Source: Henricia sp. BOLD:AAB3569
Taxonomy: Eukaryota > Echinodermata > Asteroidea > Spinulosida > Echinasteridae
DNA: 64,000 nt
Direction of reading: 5' to 3'
NCBI GenBank assembly: GCA_037783545.1
Contig: JBBELK010000822.1
Span: forward strand, 992,001 to 1,056,000
The translations under genes and the position numbers were made by a program. Of this stretch, positions 1 through 10,291 are shown piece after piece (the stretch's first letter is position 1; the number at the start of each line of letters is the position of its first letter). The notes under the pieces are model-generated. The model ran no database searches. It was not told where the DNA came from and saw nothing but the letters and a program-made list of their open reading frames with translations.

Positions 1-169
1 TCATTGCAAGTCCCCAGATCTGATGGGAGAGCATCCCCGGCAGGTCTGGGTATGAGACTACAAACATAATGCCTGGTCCCACGTGATCGGTCCACTATTG
101 TTTCACAGTTTGCGTCATTTTTAGCGTGCGCACTTTAGCACAAGAGTGACGCAAACAACAGCGGACTGG

Positions 170-311
170 AGCCGATTTCACGAAGCTCTATGATCCTTGT
201 AACACCAGTTAAGTTGCAATGGGGAACCACTGTATTAAACATGTGTCTCAAGTAATGTGCATTTCGAGTTATGAACATGATGAAGGAATGTAGCGCTTCG
301 TGAAATCGACC
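170..311. repeat. Short inverted repeat (GCCGATTTCACGAAGC)
   Basis: GAGCCGATTTCACGAAGC at the left and GCTTCGTGAAATCGACC at the right. Shares its end with the hairpin at 29121. Confidence 0.6.
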
Positions 312-324
312 GTTAATTATATGA

Positions 325-1225
325 GTCTGTTTTCAATACTGGAGAGACCTTTTCTTCCAGGATTATATCCCTGTACAATGTCATTCATCTTCTCTCAAAA
401 CAAAAGAAATATCTTAAGATGGATCTAAGGAGATAACTTCAGCTAAAGAACTGCAACGAATAGTGCCACAACATACCTTCCTGAAAGCCCTGTGTGCAAA
501 TTTCCAATATACTGTATGTAACAAGGACACCAAAAAATGTCACAAAGTTACATACGTTAAATAGGAAATTTGTACACAGGGTTTTCAGAAAGTGCTATGT
601 TGTTGCAATATTTGTTGCTGAAGTTATCTCCTTAGATCTGTCTTAAGATAAACTCCTCAAAAAAAGTTCGGAAAGTCAAGTTTGACTGACGATTTCTCTC
701 TTGTTACTAAATCATTTCCCTTGAATTTTGTATCATTAGAAAGCCCTGTTATTCCTCTTTACAGTGATGTGTCATTTGTTATGATTAATCAATTGGGGGA
801 TGTGCAGTATAGCGGAATACAGGGGTGGGTGGGAAGTGAAATGTCACAAAATTCACTGCTATTGTCATGCAGTGCATTCCCCTTTTGCTTGGAGGATGGG
901 AATGTGTCAATGCACATTTTGACAATAGCAATGCATTTTGTGACATTTCACTTTACACCCGCCCCCGTATTCAGCTGTGCTGCACATCCCCCAATTGCTT
1001 AATCATAACAAATGACACATCATCGTAAAGAGGAATAACAGGGCTTTCCAATGATATAAAATTCAAGGAAAATTATTTTGCAACAAGATAGAAATCGTCA
1101 GTCAAACTTGACTTTCCTAACTTTTTTTGAGGAGTTTATTTCTTTTGTTTCGAGAGAAGTTAACTGGCTTTGCACAGACTTATGATGCTGGTGAAAAAGT
1201 CTCTCCAGTATTGAAAACAAACATA
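325..1225. mobile_element. Nested palindrome containing two hairpin elements
   Basis: Outer arms 325-412 and 1127-1225 pair (TTTTCAATACTGGAGAGACC with its inverse). Inside are a family D hairpin (413-655, CAAATTTCCAATATACTGT side) and a second hairpin of about 465 bp (656-1127, AAGTCAAGTTTGACTGACGA and inverse). The ORF at 682-1002 is part of that hairpin and not a gene. Confidence 0.7.
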
Positions 1226-1260
1226 TGTTTGCCGCCACCAAATCTCAAAGTCTCCTATTG

Positions 1261-2735
1261 CGATAAGGTCTATAGGGGGACGCAACTTTACCGGAAGTTT
1301 CGCTTCTGTGACCTCGAGGCTCGGGCGCGGTGAAAACAAATGCCTGCTCTAGACCTTTTATAGCGACTACGCCTCTAGAGGCCTTTTCCCACGGCACTTT
1401 AACCCCGAGATAACCCGGGTAACAGAAAAATTTAACCCCGAGATTACCCGGGTTAAGGGTTCGTTTCCCACGGCAAATCTCGGGGTTACGAATTACCCGG
1501 GTTATCTGGCCAAAAATGCCACTTAACCCGGGTAATTTCTAGCCCTGCTCGGGAGGTGGGTTAACCCACCAATCTCGGGGTTAACGGCGACCTTGAGACG
1601 ATTCTCCGGGTTAACGTTTGTCGTGGGAAACGACGACAATAGCCTACCCGGGTAGGCTATTTAGCGAGTTAAATTCTTGAATGGCACTGTCAAACTGGTA
1701 CTCTTCTGAAGGTAGAGTACAACAAAATACCCGTGAGGCCAGTGAAAGCACGCATGTTTAATATGATTAAACATGCGAAATATTAACAGCAAAATTGCCA
1801 GTGATGTTTCTGTGTCGTCCGTTATGTTTGTGTGTGCGCGCGCAGCCTGATCGATCGATCGATTTTCCACACGCAATGGTTTCTGGGTATTTGTGCTGAT
1901 TGGTGTACCCGGGTACTTGCGCATGCAGAAATGCCGTGGGAAAAGGGTCGCTGTTGTACCCGTGTAAGAGACGACCCGGGTAAGTGCTTCTCCGGGTTAA
2001 CGCTTGTCGTGTGAAAAGAAACTCCGGGTTAAATGTAACCCGGGTTATTTACCGCTACCCGGGTAGAAAAGTTACCCGGGTCTGAGGTGGGTAGTGGGAA
2101 AAGGCCTTAGCATAGTCATAGATAGCCTTGTCCAAGGCTATGAAATTGTGTGAATATGTGAAGAATTTGCCTGTATGCTATGCAGCGAAAGTGCGCCACC
2201 ACGCGGTGAATAAACCCTTTCACGGTTATCGACGCCATCTTGTTCACGGGCAACGGGGCACTTCGAACACGCGTTGCCGTGTGCGTGCGTGGATCGTAGC
2301 TAATGCACTGTGACCTATAGCTAACATGGCTAACAATGCATTCGTATACGATCCGCGGACGCACACAGCAACGCGTGTTCGAACTGCCCCGTGAACAACA
2401 TGGCGTCGATAACCGTGAAAGGGTTTATAGCCATACAACTGCCAAATAGTCTGGTTACCAGCAAGTCAGGATTCAGACCAAGATATTACGGTAACCAGAC
2501 TATTTGGCAGTTGGCTACAAGATCACCGCATGGTACGGTGGCGCACTTTCGCTGCATAGCCTACAGGCAAATTCTTCACGGATTCACACAATTTCATAGC
2601 CTTGCCCTTGCCCTTGGACAAGGCTATAAGTCATAGAGCATGCAACATGCGATCGAGCGGGCGTTTGTTTTCACCGCGCTCGAGGTCACAGAACCGGAAC
2701 CTCCAGTAAAGTTGCGTCCCCCTATGGTGTTATCT
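1261..2735. mobile_element. Palindrome of about 1.47 kb with two inserts
   Basis: Arms 1261-1377 with 2640-2735 (CCTCGAGGCTCGGGCGCGGTG side), 2112-2230 with 2385-2640 (AACCGTGAAAGGGTTTAT), and 2240-2300 with 2335-2395. Inserts: the AACCCGGGTTA element (1378-2107) in the left arm and a small GGTAACCAGACTATTTGG hairpin (2431-2519) in the right arm. No protein. Confidence 0.7.
1378..2107. mobile_element. AACCCGGGTTA-rich TIR element
   Basis: GGCCTTTTCCCAC at the left, GTGGGAAAAGGCC at the right. Inside, AACCCGGGTTA and CCCGAGATTA-type blocks recur more than ten times, with CGTGGGAAA repeated internally. Confidence 0.7.
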
Positions 2736-3402
2736 GATGTCACCACTCACTCTTTATAGACTTTAAATTTGTGAAAATAAATGTTTGTTTACATGCACCT
2801 CCATGCATGCACCATGGATGCATGCACACACTAGGCGCTACTGCAGTTTATCTATCAACGAGTTAGTTACGAAGAGCCTCATTGGTCAGACGCTTATGAG
2901 TTAACCTCTAACGGAAAATGTGATTGGCTAAGGTTATGACGTGCATGTCAAGCAAAATGGCCGCCACTGCTGCATTGGGCAGTTGCCTTGGCCCTTGCAA
3001 CGCTGAAACTCAAGTGTTAAAAAAGGCGAGTTTAAAAATACATTGTTTATAAAGGATTGTGTTGCTGTAAATTGCATGATTGTGCCTTGGACACAGTTAC
3101 AAATTTAGTTGTAGGCCTATGCGAAGGATATAATTTCACTCGTTGGGTTTGGCCCGCAAATCTCCGTTGACAACGCACGCAGTTGCTCACGAACTTCGCG
3201 CGCTGCATGATCAATGCATGGAGGAAGAAATGTGTTTCTTCCTCCATGATCAATGACAATGACGACGACCGAGAACTCGTCCGTTGAGACAACTCGACTC
3301 GGCACAACTTGTACGCGATGATTAAAGGAGCGTGGCCAGATTCTTAAAAAAAAGATGGGGTATTTTTTTCGTATACATTGAACAAAGATTTTAAGGAAGT
3401 CC
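2736..3402. other. Intergenic; solo T2-A end at 3322
   Basis: TTAAAGGAGCGTGGCCAGAT at 3322-3341 has no partner end downstream: a truncated T2-A. A CATGGAGGAAGAAATGTGTT palindromic block lies near 3217. No gene. Confidence 0.5.
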
Positions 3403-4015
3403 TACTTCCCACTTGCACTTTTGTCGCAAATGTTGCTTTTCTGTAGAGAAATAACATTTTCTTCTTCAAAAATTGCCTTCAGTTAGTGCACAAGATAACC
3501 ATTCACGCGCGCGCAGCGCCCTCTGTTGTCGCGCTTACGCACAGACCACTCGCCACGTCATTTTGTGCATTACTTTATGCAGTAATTTTATCATTTATTT
3601 TAATATTTATCTCAGAAATGCAACATTTGCGACGGAAGTGTCAGTGGGAAGTATATCTTAGAATTGAATAAGCTATCGATTCCAATATATAAATTCACCC
3701 AAATCCGTGTTCAATGTATATGAAAAAAAATCCAAAGATGGATTTCGTTCTAACCTAACAATCATATAAAATAGGCGTACCTTCCAGAAATAGACCTAGG
3801 CTACTATCCGTGGGGGAAATTAAAAACAAAAAAAAGCAAAAGCCTTGGAATTGATACTAGCTCAATTCAAAGATATACTTCCCACTTGCACTTTTGTCGC
3901 AAATGTTGCTTTTCTGTAGAAAATCACATTTTCTCCTTCAAAAATTGCATTCAGTTAATTACTACACAAGATAACCATTCACGTGCGCACGCAGCGCCCT
4001 CTGTTGTCACGATTA
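3403..4015. repeat. Direct repeat pair with inverted piece
   Basis: 3403-3540 and 3874-4015 are about 90% alike (ACTTCCCACTTGCACTTTTG, then GCAGCGCCCTCTGTTGTC). An inverted piece (TTTGCGACGGAAGTGTCAGT) lies at 3625-3645 between them. Confidence 0.75.
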
Positions 4016-4183
4016 CACACGGATGATCTGTTGATTCCAGGGGGCCGGTAATTTCATTCAAATCTTTGTTCAATATGTATGGAAAAAATACCAAATATTA
4101 GTCGAGTTTTCCAGCTCGACTCGAACCAACTTGATCGTTGTACCAACTCGACCGTTATGCGCTCAACCGAAGAAGTCAACTCG

Positions 4184-4285
4184 ACCGTTGTGGGGAAGCA
4201 TCGAACCCGCAACCCCAAGTTTTCACGTACATGTATGATTGCGAGTCAATGACCCAAACCACTCGGCCACGGTATCCCACATGGG
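4184..4285 (-). mobile_element. tRNA-derived SINE (Ser/Leu-like head)
   Basis: Minus strand: ACCGTGGCCGAGTGGTTTGG (A box) and GTTGCGGGTTCGATGCTTCC (B box) with a long variable region. Stems are imperfect, so it is not called a tRNA gene. It lies 250-350 bp before the CCDC97 start. Confidence 0.55.
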
Positions 4286-4508
4286 TCTAAACATTCACTG
4301 ATAAACTTAAACACTCATTGCAGAGATATTCATGTAGTTCACTGGTTTTCGTGTAGAGTAGACCCAGTAATCTTTGCAACATAAGGTGACATTTTTACTT
4401 TAGTACTGCAGTCATACATGTATCTTTAAAACATAGTGTCAGGAGTGGGATCGCTTGTTGCAGTACCAGAAAGAATAATTTTTGTAATTAATAATAATTT
4501 CATTTCAG

Positions 4509-4532
4509 ATGGGGATACTGTACCTCAATTAA
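4509..4532 (+). promoter_or_regulatory. Upstream ORF in the likely CCDC97 5' UTR
   Basis: The sequence CATTTCAG at 4501-4508 looks like a splice acceptor. The bases right after it form an ATG with a 7-codon frame ending in TAA at 4530-4532, four bases before the main ATG at 4537 and out of frame with it. If this acceptor is used, every transcript starts with a tiny uORF that could damp CCDC97 translation or require reinitiation. Confidence 0.4.
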
Positions 4533-4536
4533 TAAT

Positions 4537-5146
4537 ATGGCAGCTTCATCAGAAGATCCAGATGGGATAGCAGCTCGACACAGAATGCTGTCTCACATTG
4601 TATCCACCCAAGTGCTCATCAAGAGCCAACAACGTGGCGAAGACGAACTCACATCATCCGAAAAACTTAAAATCCTTTCTGAACTCCTCGATCAAAAACC
4701 TGCCATCTTTCTCGAACGCTTTCATTTATCCCTGAAAGAAGAACATCTGGAAATTTTTCGAGATCTCTCGGGGGACTATGAAATAGACTTTTTCCTTAAA
4801 GAAGCAAAGAGAAGGTTAAAAGCGGGGAGGTCACAAGCTGGGGTCAAAAATCGCCGCTACGAAGCTTTGAAGAAACTCGAAAAAGAGGGCATGTATTTTG
4901 AGGACTCCGCTATGAAAGACCGGGACCCACTTATGTTTGAAGAGTACATCGGCCAGTTTCTTACGGAAGAAGAGAGGAAGGGGCTATTGAAACCGGTTGA
5001 TCGCAGTGATTTAAAGTTTTCCAGTATTTTGATGACGTTTATGGATGAGCAAGAAACGAAGGAGTTGCTTCAGAAGCAGAGAGATGAGGAAGATGAAATG
5101 ATGGAGGAAGATGATGAAGAAGATGACACTGAAAATGAAGATGAAG
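4537..5146 (+). CDS. CCDC97: CCDC97 coding exon 1
   Basis: Encodes residues 1-203 and the first base of codon 204. The donor is GAAG|GTGAGAATG. Read through without splicing, the frame runs about 30 codons into intron repeat sequence and stops at 5241, and that tail has no family similarity, so the exon is cut at 5146. Confidence 0.9.
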
Positions 5147-7499
5147 GTGAGAATGGAGACCCATTTCTAGTAATCATCAGTTATACTATCCTCAGATCTC
5201 AGGGAGTTTCCACTCTGCGAAGCGACTTTACAATACCCTGAGGAAACCGGCCCCATTTCGCTGGGGAACAAGCGGAAGAAATCTTGTCGTCTCATCTAGA
5301 CCAATCGGGAAACTTGGCAGTGCATTGCAGGCATTCAAATGTAACGCGCGCAGATTGTAAGTATCGTGTATGCAGTGTGCTACATGTACTCGGTAATGCT
5401 GGCTGTTGTCCGCATCGGCGATTGGCTGCTACATGTATTTAAAGCATACTATTCACATTCGTCAGCATGCATCCCTGTTATTAATTTGAAAAGCTGCGGA
5501 TTAAATAAAGATCGTCGACAGGAATTTTGGTAGGAATGGGACAGTCATAAGGAACAGAACCCAATACAATTTCTGGAAAGTATAGAAATTGTTTGTTTTC
5601 GGCATAACATGACCAAATTGATTAAATTACATCAAAATGCCTTGGGCGTGTGTTTGCTAGACGCAACAGCCGCCTTGCTTCGCAGATTTGCATGGATTTC
5701 CTCAGGGTATTGTAACGTCGCTTTGCAGAATGGAATTTCCCTGAGATCTCAGGATGCAGTTATACTCGAGGGAAGGTGATTTAGCTACATGTATGAGGCA
5801 CAGTGGTTATACTCCCTGAGGTTTTCCCCAAGACCCCTGACACGCTGAGAAGATGCTCTACCAGCTGAGCTAAGTATGAGGCACAGTAGTACACTGACTC
5901 CATCAGGTTTTCCCCAACACTGGGTAGATGCTGTACCAGCTGAGCTATGAGGCACACATTGGTATACTCCCTCAGGGTTTTTTCTACGAAATGGGTTTGT
6001 AAGGAAAAACTGATGGAGTGTACCACTGTGCCTCATAGCTCAGGGACACATCTGCCTCGAGTGTCAGAGGTCTTGTGTTCGAATCCCGATGAAGATTTTT
6101 CTTCCATCCTATGTTTTTTTTTTTCAATGGTGATTAGGCACCATATCAAATATTGCGTTAATTAAATTCTAAGAATGCTCAATGCAACAAGAAAATTATC
6201 GTTCAACACTTTTAGTACTTCCATAATACAGGAAAAATTAACACCAATTGATTGCTTTCCGGTGACGTCACGCCTTCCGTCCACCATTTTGGGTGTCATT
6301 TTTCATGACCCACGTGGCCCGAGTGATAACCGGCAAAAAGAGCAAGAAAAGCGCATTGGTTGCACTTACCTCTGTTGCTTATAACGTTGTTGTGCCATGG
6401 CTGTTAAAGGCACAGGCTCGTCAGCAATGCGCGCGCGCCAATTTCGTGCCTTGAAATACGCAGCTCCATAGCAAAGGCATGGAGCTGCGTATTTCGTGGC
6501 ACGAAATTGGCGCGCGGGCATTGCTGACGAGCCTGTGCTTTAACGTATTTCTTCAGGCTAAAAATCGTGATCAAGTAAAAGCACTTTCGTTTTTACAAGC
6601 TACATGTAAGTGCATGCTCAATAATTTGAACGTATCGCAACGCGCGCATGCGGCATCTGTGAATGAAAATATGTTGGTGAGTAGATTTTACGCATGTCCA
6701 TGTGCGTCTATTAGTGCGCGCATGTACATGATGTACATGTACGCGCGTGACTGTTGACACCCAAACATTCCCGGATGTTCTACGTCACGGAAAGCAATCA
6801 ATATCTGGGAACAGATAACATTTATCCTTGCCTTTAGGTTTTTTTTGGATAGACCCTTTAATTTCAGGAAGTAATTCAGACGAAGCATCTTCGAGTAACA
6901 GGCACCTTACAATGTACCAAAAATTCGTTCATTAAAGCCTAATAATGCTCAATGCAACAAGAAAAATAAGGTTCACCCCTTAATTGGCCCATAATACAGC
7001 ATAAATCATTGTGAAATTTATCCTAGCCTCATTAGTTTAAAAAAAAAATGACCCCTGAATTTCAGAAACCAATTCACACGGAGCATCTCCGAGTAACAGA
7101 CAACCAAGCACATCAGCCAATCGAGAGCCAACTCCAGCAACTCCCGAAGAGAAAGCCATGCTACGACAGGAATTCCTCCACCACATGCATCAACGGTTCC
7201 TGAGTGGCCAGGAGGATTTTGACTACTCTACCGTGGACAGCAACGTCGAGTACGACTCTCTCGCCCTCAGAGCGCAAGATGAGGAGGAATGTTACTTTGA
7301 CAATGAAGAAGAAGAAACGTGGAGTGCGCAAGATGATGAAAGGACTGGGAGTGGATGTGGGTGTGAGGAAGAGGACAAATGTGATGTAAATGCAGAGGAA
7401 TTTGAGGGCAGTGCATCCTGTCCGGATCCCAAAGAGCAAGATGGTGTATGTAGCAATTTGGATGTAGAAGATGGGGTTGCGGACATGGACAAGGGGTAA
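4537..7499 (+). CDS. CCDC97: CCDC97 (DUF2052 family), complete, two coding exons
   Basis: Exons 4537..5146 and 7066..7499 join in phase 1 (donor G|GTGAG, acceptor TTTCAG|A) into an open frame of 347 codons; human CCDC97 is of similar length. Visible landmarks: KPAIFLERF at residues 54-62, NRRYEALKKLEKEGMYFED at 105-123, DPLMFEEYIGQF at 130-141, a very acidic stretch at about 183-204, a Ser/Pro-rich linker at 205-234, and the C-terminal block HMHQRFLSGQEDFDYSTVD at 243-261 followed by DEEECYFD. This order is that of the CCDC97 family, a nuclear protein reported with the SF3B/U2 snRNP; that role is family knowledge and not visible here. The start at 4537 is the first Met of the long frame. A splice-acceptor-like site just upstream suggests a separate 5' UTR exon. 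The intron holds repeats and a duplicated exon-2 start. Confidence 0.9.
5180..5765 (+). mobile_element. Non-autonomous element, repeat F copy 1
   Basis: Arms of about 55 bp at 5185-5246 and 5696-5760 are inverted copies of one another (CTCAGATCTCAGGGA at one end, TCCCTGAGATCTCAGG at the other). The interior matches copies at 12533-13123 (opposite orientation) and 20571-21151. No coding potential. It sits 35 bp into the CCDC97 intron. Confidence 0.7.
5780..6165. mobile_element. Cluster of tRNA-derived SINE pieces
   Basis: Two minus-strand A-box-like heads (TAGCTCAGCTGGTAGAGCAT near 5853-5873 and a variant near 5930-5948) and one plus-strand piece at 6026-6135 with TAGCTCAG, a B-box-like GTGTTCGAATCCC and the tail GGTGATTAGGCACCATA. 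The same head and tail recur at 25060-25270. The acceptor arms do not pair, so these are SINE fragments and not tRNA genes. Confidence 0.65.
6247..6802. mobile_element. TIR element inserted in the duplicated intron segment
   Basis: Ends ATTGATTGCTTTCC (6247) and GGAAAGCAATCAAT (6802) are inverted copies. Removing it makes the two duplicated intron segments (6174-6868 and 6944-7066) nearly collinear, so it inserted after the duplication. It contains the hairpin element at 6404-6543. Confidence 0.6.
6404..6543. mobile_element. T2-B hairpin MITE, copy 1
   Basis: TTAA-flanked near-perfect palindrome with ends TTAAAGGCACAGGCTCGTC and its inverse. Arms of about 60 bp enclose a short loop (AGCAAAGGC). 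Other copies are at 8117, 47584 and 47920. Nested in the element at 6247-6802 inside the CCDC97 intron. Confidence 0.8.
6868..6935 (+). pseudogene. Duplicated start of CCDC97 exon 2 (decoy exon)
   Basis: The stretch 6852-6906 matches 7049-7104, the acceptor plus first codons of the real exon 2, at roughly 80%. It keeps TTTCAG and the phase-1 frame (GSNSDEASSSNR against ETNSHGASPSNR) but meets TAA at 6933-6935. Splicing to it would truncate CCDC97 before the conserved C-terminal block. The upstream intron part is duplicated too (6174 onward against 6944 onward). Confidence 0.65.
7066..7499 (+). CDS. CCDC97: CCDC97 coding exon 2 (terminal)
   Basis: Begins after CTGAATTTCAG and completes codon 204 as Glu. 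The first 31 codons are a Ser/Pro/Thr linker; the conserved C-terminal block follows. Ends with TAA at 7497-7499. The last 60 residues are acidic and weakly conserved in appearance. Confidence 0.9.
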
Positions 7500-7621
7500 T
7501 TGTGTGCAGATGCCATTCTTTTTTATACAGATAACGTTTAGAATAATTTACCTACTGGTATATGTATTATACAGACCCTGGCTTTACTATTGTCAGATCA
7601 GGGAACTAAGACCTAGCAGGC

Positions 7622-8120
7622 TTAAAGGCCCAGTGTATCATTTGCAATGACCCCAAAAAGTAATCGACGAGTTTACAGGGGAAAAGTTCTGAAAGTAAAT
7701 ATTGAATTAATAGCAACTACCCAATGAAAGGTTTCCGCTCAAAATGATATAATTTTACCAGAAAATAATCCGTAAAGATGAAATTATTTAGATCGTTTGC
7801 AAACGATTTACTTATTTTTGGTTCGCAGATCTACGCGGTCCAAAATGCATGGGCGCTGTGTACTGTGTGTGCGTGTTCCTACTTCCAACGCGATGCATTT
7901 TTATGGATCGCGCGCACACGCAGTATATGATGTGCGCCACAGAGTGCATGACGCAAGCCACATAGTACCCAATCAACTGAGAACGAATATTTTTTTTTAA
8001 ACGTGGTACATTTGGCAAAGCTGAAATTTCTTCGGATGAGTTTGTTGATGTCTTTCTTCTGATTTATAATGGTTTTATTCGCAGAATCGCTAAAAAACAG
8101 ATCACGTACAGGGCCTTTAA
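7622..8120. mobile_element. T2-C MITE, copy 1 (without insert)
   Basis: Begins TTAAAGGCCCAGTGTATC and ends GGGCCTTTAA, flanked by TTAA. The copy at 17149-18028 matches it throughout except for a 367-bp T2-A insert, which makes position 7973-7976 (TCAA) an empty site. No ORF of note. Confidence 0.8.
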
Positions 8121-8257
8121 AGGCACAGGCTCGTCAGCAATACGCGCACGCCAAATTCGTGCTACGAAATACACAGCTCCATGCCTTTGCTATGGAGCTG
8201 CGTATTTCGTGGCACAAATTTGGCGCGCGCATCCTGCTGACGAGCCTCTGCCTTTAA
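8117..8257. mobile_element. T2-B hairpin MITE, copy 2
   Basis: TTAAAGGCACAGGCTCGTC at the left and its inverse at the right. The loop is reversed relative to copy 1, so it inserted in the other orientation. Its left TTAA is the right TTAA of the T2-C element: two elements share one target site. Confidence 0.8.
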
Positions 8258-8994
8258 GCCTGATCATGGAGTCAATGGTCCAATGGGAAACAACAAGATT
8301 GCAAAAGATGGCGGACCCACTCATTATTGAACAGTTCTTGCAGATAAGCACTCCGTTACTTAACTGAAGTTACGACAAGGGGTAATAATGGCAAGAAAAC
8401 AATTTCAGTGTGTAAAGGTGAACATATTGACAAAAGTGCAACTTCTGTTTTGGAGCAAAATCTCATAAAATGCGTGATTTCTTACTGAAAACGGTGTCTA
8501 CTGGCCAAATGTAACCACTCATTGTGTGCGTAAAATATCGGTGCACACATCACTTTTTAAATGACAAAAATCAATAAAATAGTTTTTGAGTTACATCAAA
8601 AAGTATTAGACGAGAACTGTTGGGTGTATGTACAAGAAAATACACCCTTTTCAATTTTTCTGTGTTTTTGACATTCTGATTACAGTATGAACGTACAGCA
8701 ACCGTGGGGGTTTGAAAAAAAAAGACCCTTTCATGAATGGCATCAAGTTTGAATGGGCAGTGGCCTCCCCACGTGTTTCCACACTATTATACTGATACGA
8801 AGCAGACAAGTTCCAATTTTTATTACAAAAGATCCACAAAATATTTTATTGTTATTCCATCATATTGCAAAAAGAGAAAATGTTTTGCACTCAATCTTGA
8901 CTAATAATCTTGTACCAATACTGTTTACTTCATGCAACACACTGTAAATTAAGGAACAAAATATGGTAAAAAAAACCCAAAAGTTATACTCCAA
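8258..8994. other. Intergenic, no feature seen
   Basis: AT-rich sequence between repeats. I see no gene, tRNA or clear inverted repeat. Confidence 0.5.
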
Positions 8995-9880
8995 CCAAAA
9001 AAATCTAGGAGGCTGAGAGATGCAACGTTTTATTGATCAGTAAAGACACGAAAAAATCTCGGGCGCGAGCGGCAGGAGCTTCACGAGTTGGTGAATTCTA
9101 GAAACTCGTAGCAGCGCGCAACTCGTGGCGACAATTTTAAACAAGTTTAAAATTTCGGCCACGAGTTGCCAACTCGTGAGCAACTCGCACGTAACTCGTA
9201 GGCCACTCGTCCAGCACTCGTCCAGTTTGTTACGAGTTGTACGAGTGGTCTAAGAGTTATAAGACTTTAAGCACGAGTTTCAAGAGTCGGTGAAAATCCA
9301 GATGGTTTGGCGCCAAATCCAACGCAAAATGCCGAAGTCGGGTAACTCGTGCCACACTCGTAACTGACTCGCAGTAAGCTTGGAAAGCTCGTAGTGAAAT
9401 CGTAACTTACTTGGGCAACTCCTGCCTAATTCGTAATAAGTCGTTAACTCATACCAAATTCGTAACTGACTTGACCCAACTCGTAGTAAGCTCGTAGTAT
9501 ACTCATAGACATTGTGACGCCAAGAGTTTACCGAATTCGCCAACTCTTGAAGCTCACGCTCAAGATTTTTCCTATGATAGAGTCTTTACACATATAAACA
9601 CTACTTGTGGCAAGGCTGCAGAAGCTCCCATAAGAGCCACTAAGGCAGGGCGCGCCACTCTGCCTGAAGTGCCTCCTTGAGCTACTGCACCTCTAGGGCC
9701 GTTTGGAAGATGCATGGCTCCAGAGGTCAGCTCATCCCATGCAGGTTGAACCCCAACAAACTTGGTTAGCCCTTAACTGCAGGATTCTACCAGAGACAGG
9801 AAATGTCATTACTGTGGGGATCACTTTGCTCAAACAGTGGAACAGTCTTAAAAGCAATAGACCCTTTGCACGGCAGCCAT
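8995..9880. mobile_element. Dispersed repeat R, copy 1, interrupted
   Basis: Shares GAGAGATGCAACGTTTTATTGATC-like and CTTAACTGCAGGATTCTacc segments with copies at 44490-44890 and 58850-59780. An ACTCGT-rich element (9051-9570) interrupts it. Its TTAA at 9773-9776 is intact, whereas the copy near 59.1 kb carries a T2-D element there. Confidence 0.6.
9051..9570. repeat. ACTCGT-rich inverted-repeat element
   Basis: Arms near 9051-9100 (AATCTCGGGCGCGAGC, then ACGAGTTGG) and 9530-9570 are inverted versions. The interior is a degenerate array of ACTCGT/ACGAGT units on both strands, more than 20 occurrences. Confidence 0.6.
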
Positions 9881-9948
9881 GACGAGGGCAGTCACTTTGT
9901 CACCATGCGTCATGCAGAAGTAGGCACTTTGTGGATCTATTGTCACAT

Positions 9949-10291
9949 TTAAAGGAGCGTGACCAGATTTTTTTTAAACTAGATTTCGTTCTAACCTAAC
10001 AATCACATAAAATACCTCCCAGAAATACTACCCATGGGAACAAAACGGGAAATTTGCAATCATCAATTTGGATGTGGAAGCAAAAAGGGTTTGTGTATTC
10101 ACTGCACTGCTTTATGGAACCATATATATTAGTTTACAAAACATCAGTGGTTTTTGACGATATCCTTGGAAATTTACGGACTGAGGGCGCGAAATTTCTG
10201 AATGGTAACGAGAAAAATATGATACATGATAATGGTATCAATCTCATCACCTATGGGAGCTCAAAAATGTGATCTGGTCATGCTCCTTTAA
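9949..10291. mobile_element. T2-A MITE
   Basis: TTAAAGGAGCGTGACCAGAT at the left and an inverted copy with one change at the right, flanked by TTAA. Non-coding. One of at least eight copies in the window. Confidence 0.8.

Noticed and set aside
682..1002. 106-codon plus-strand ORF
   Set aside because: Entirely within one hairpin element and mirrored by its other arm.
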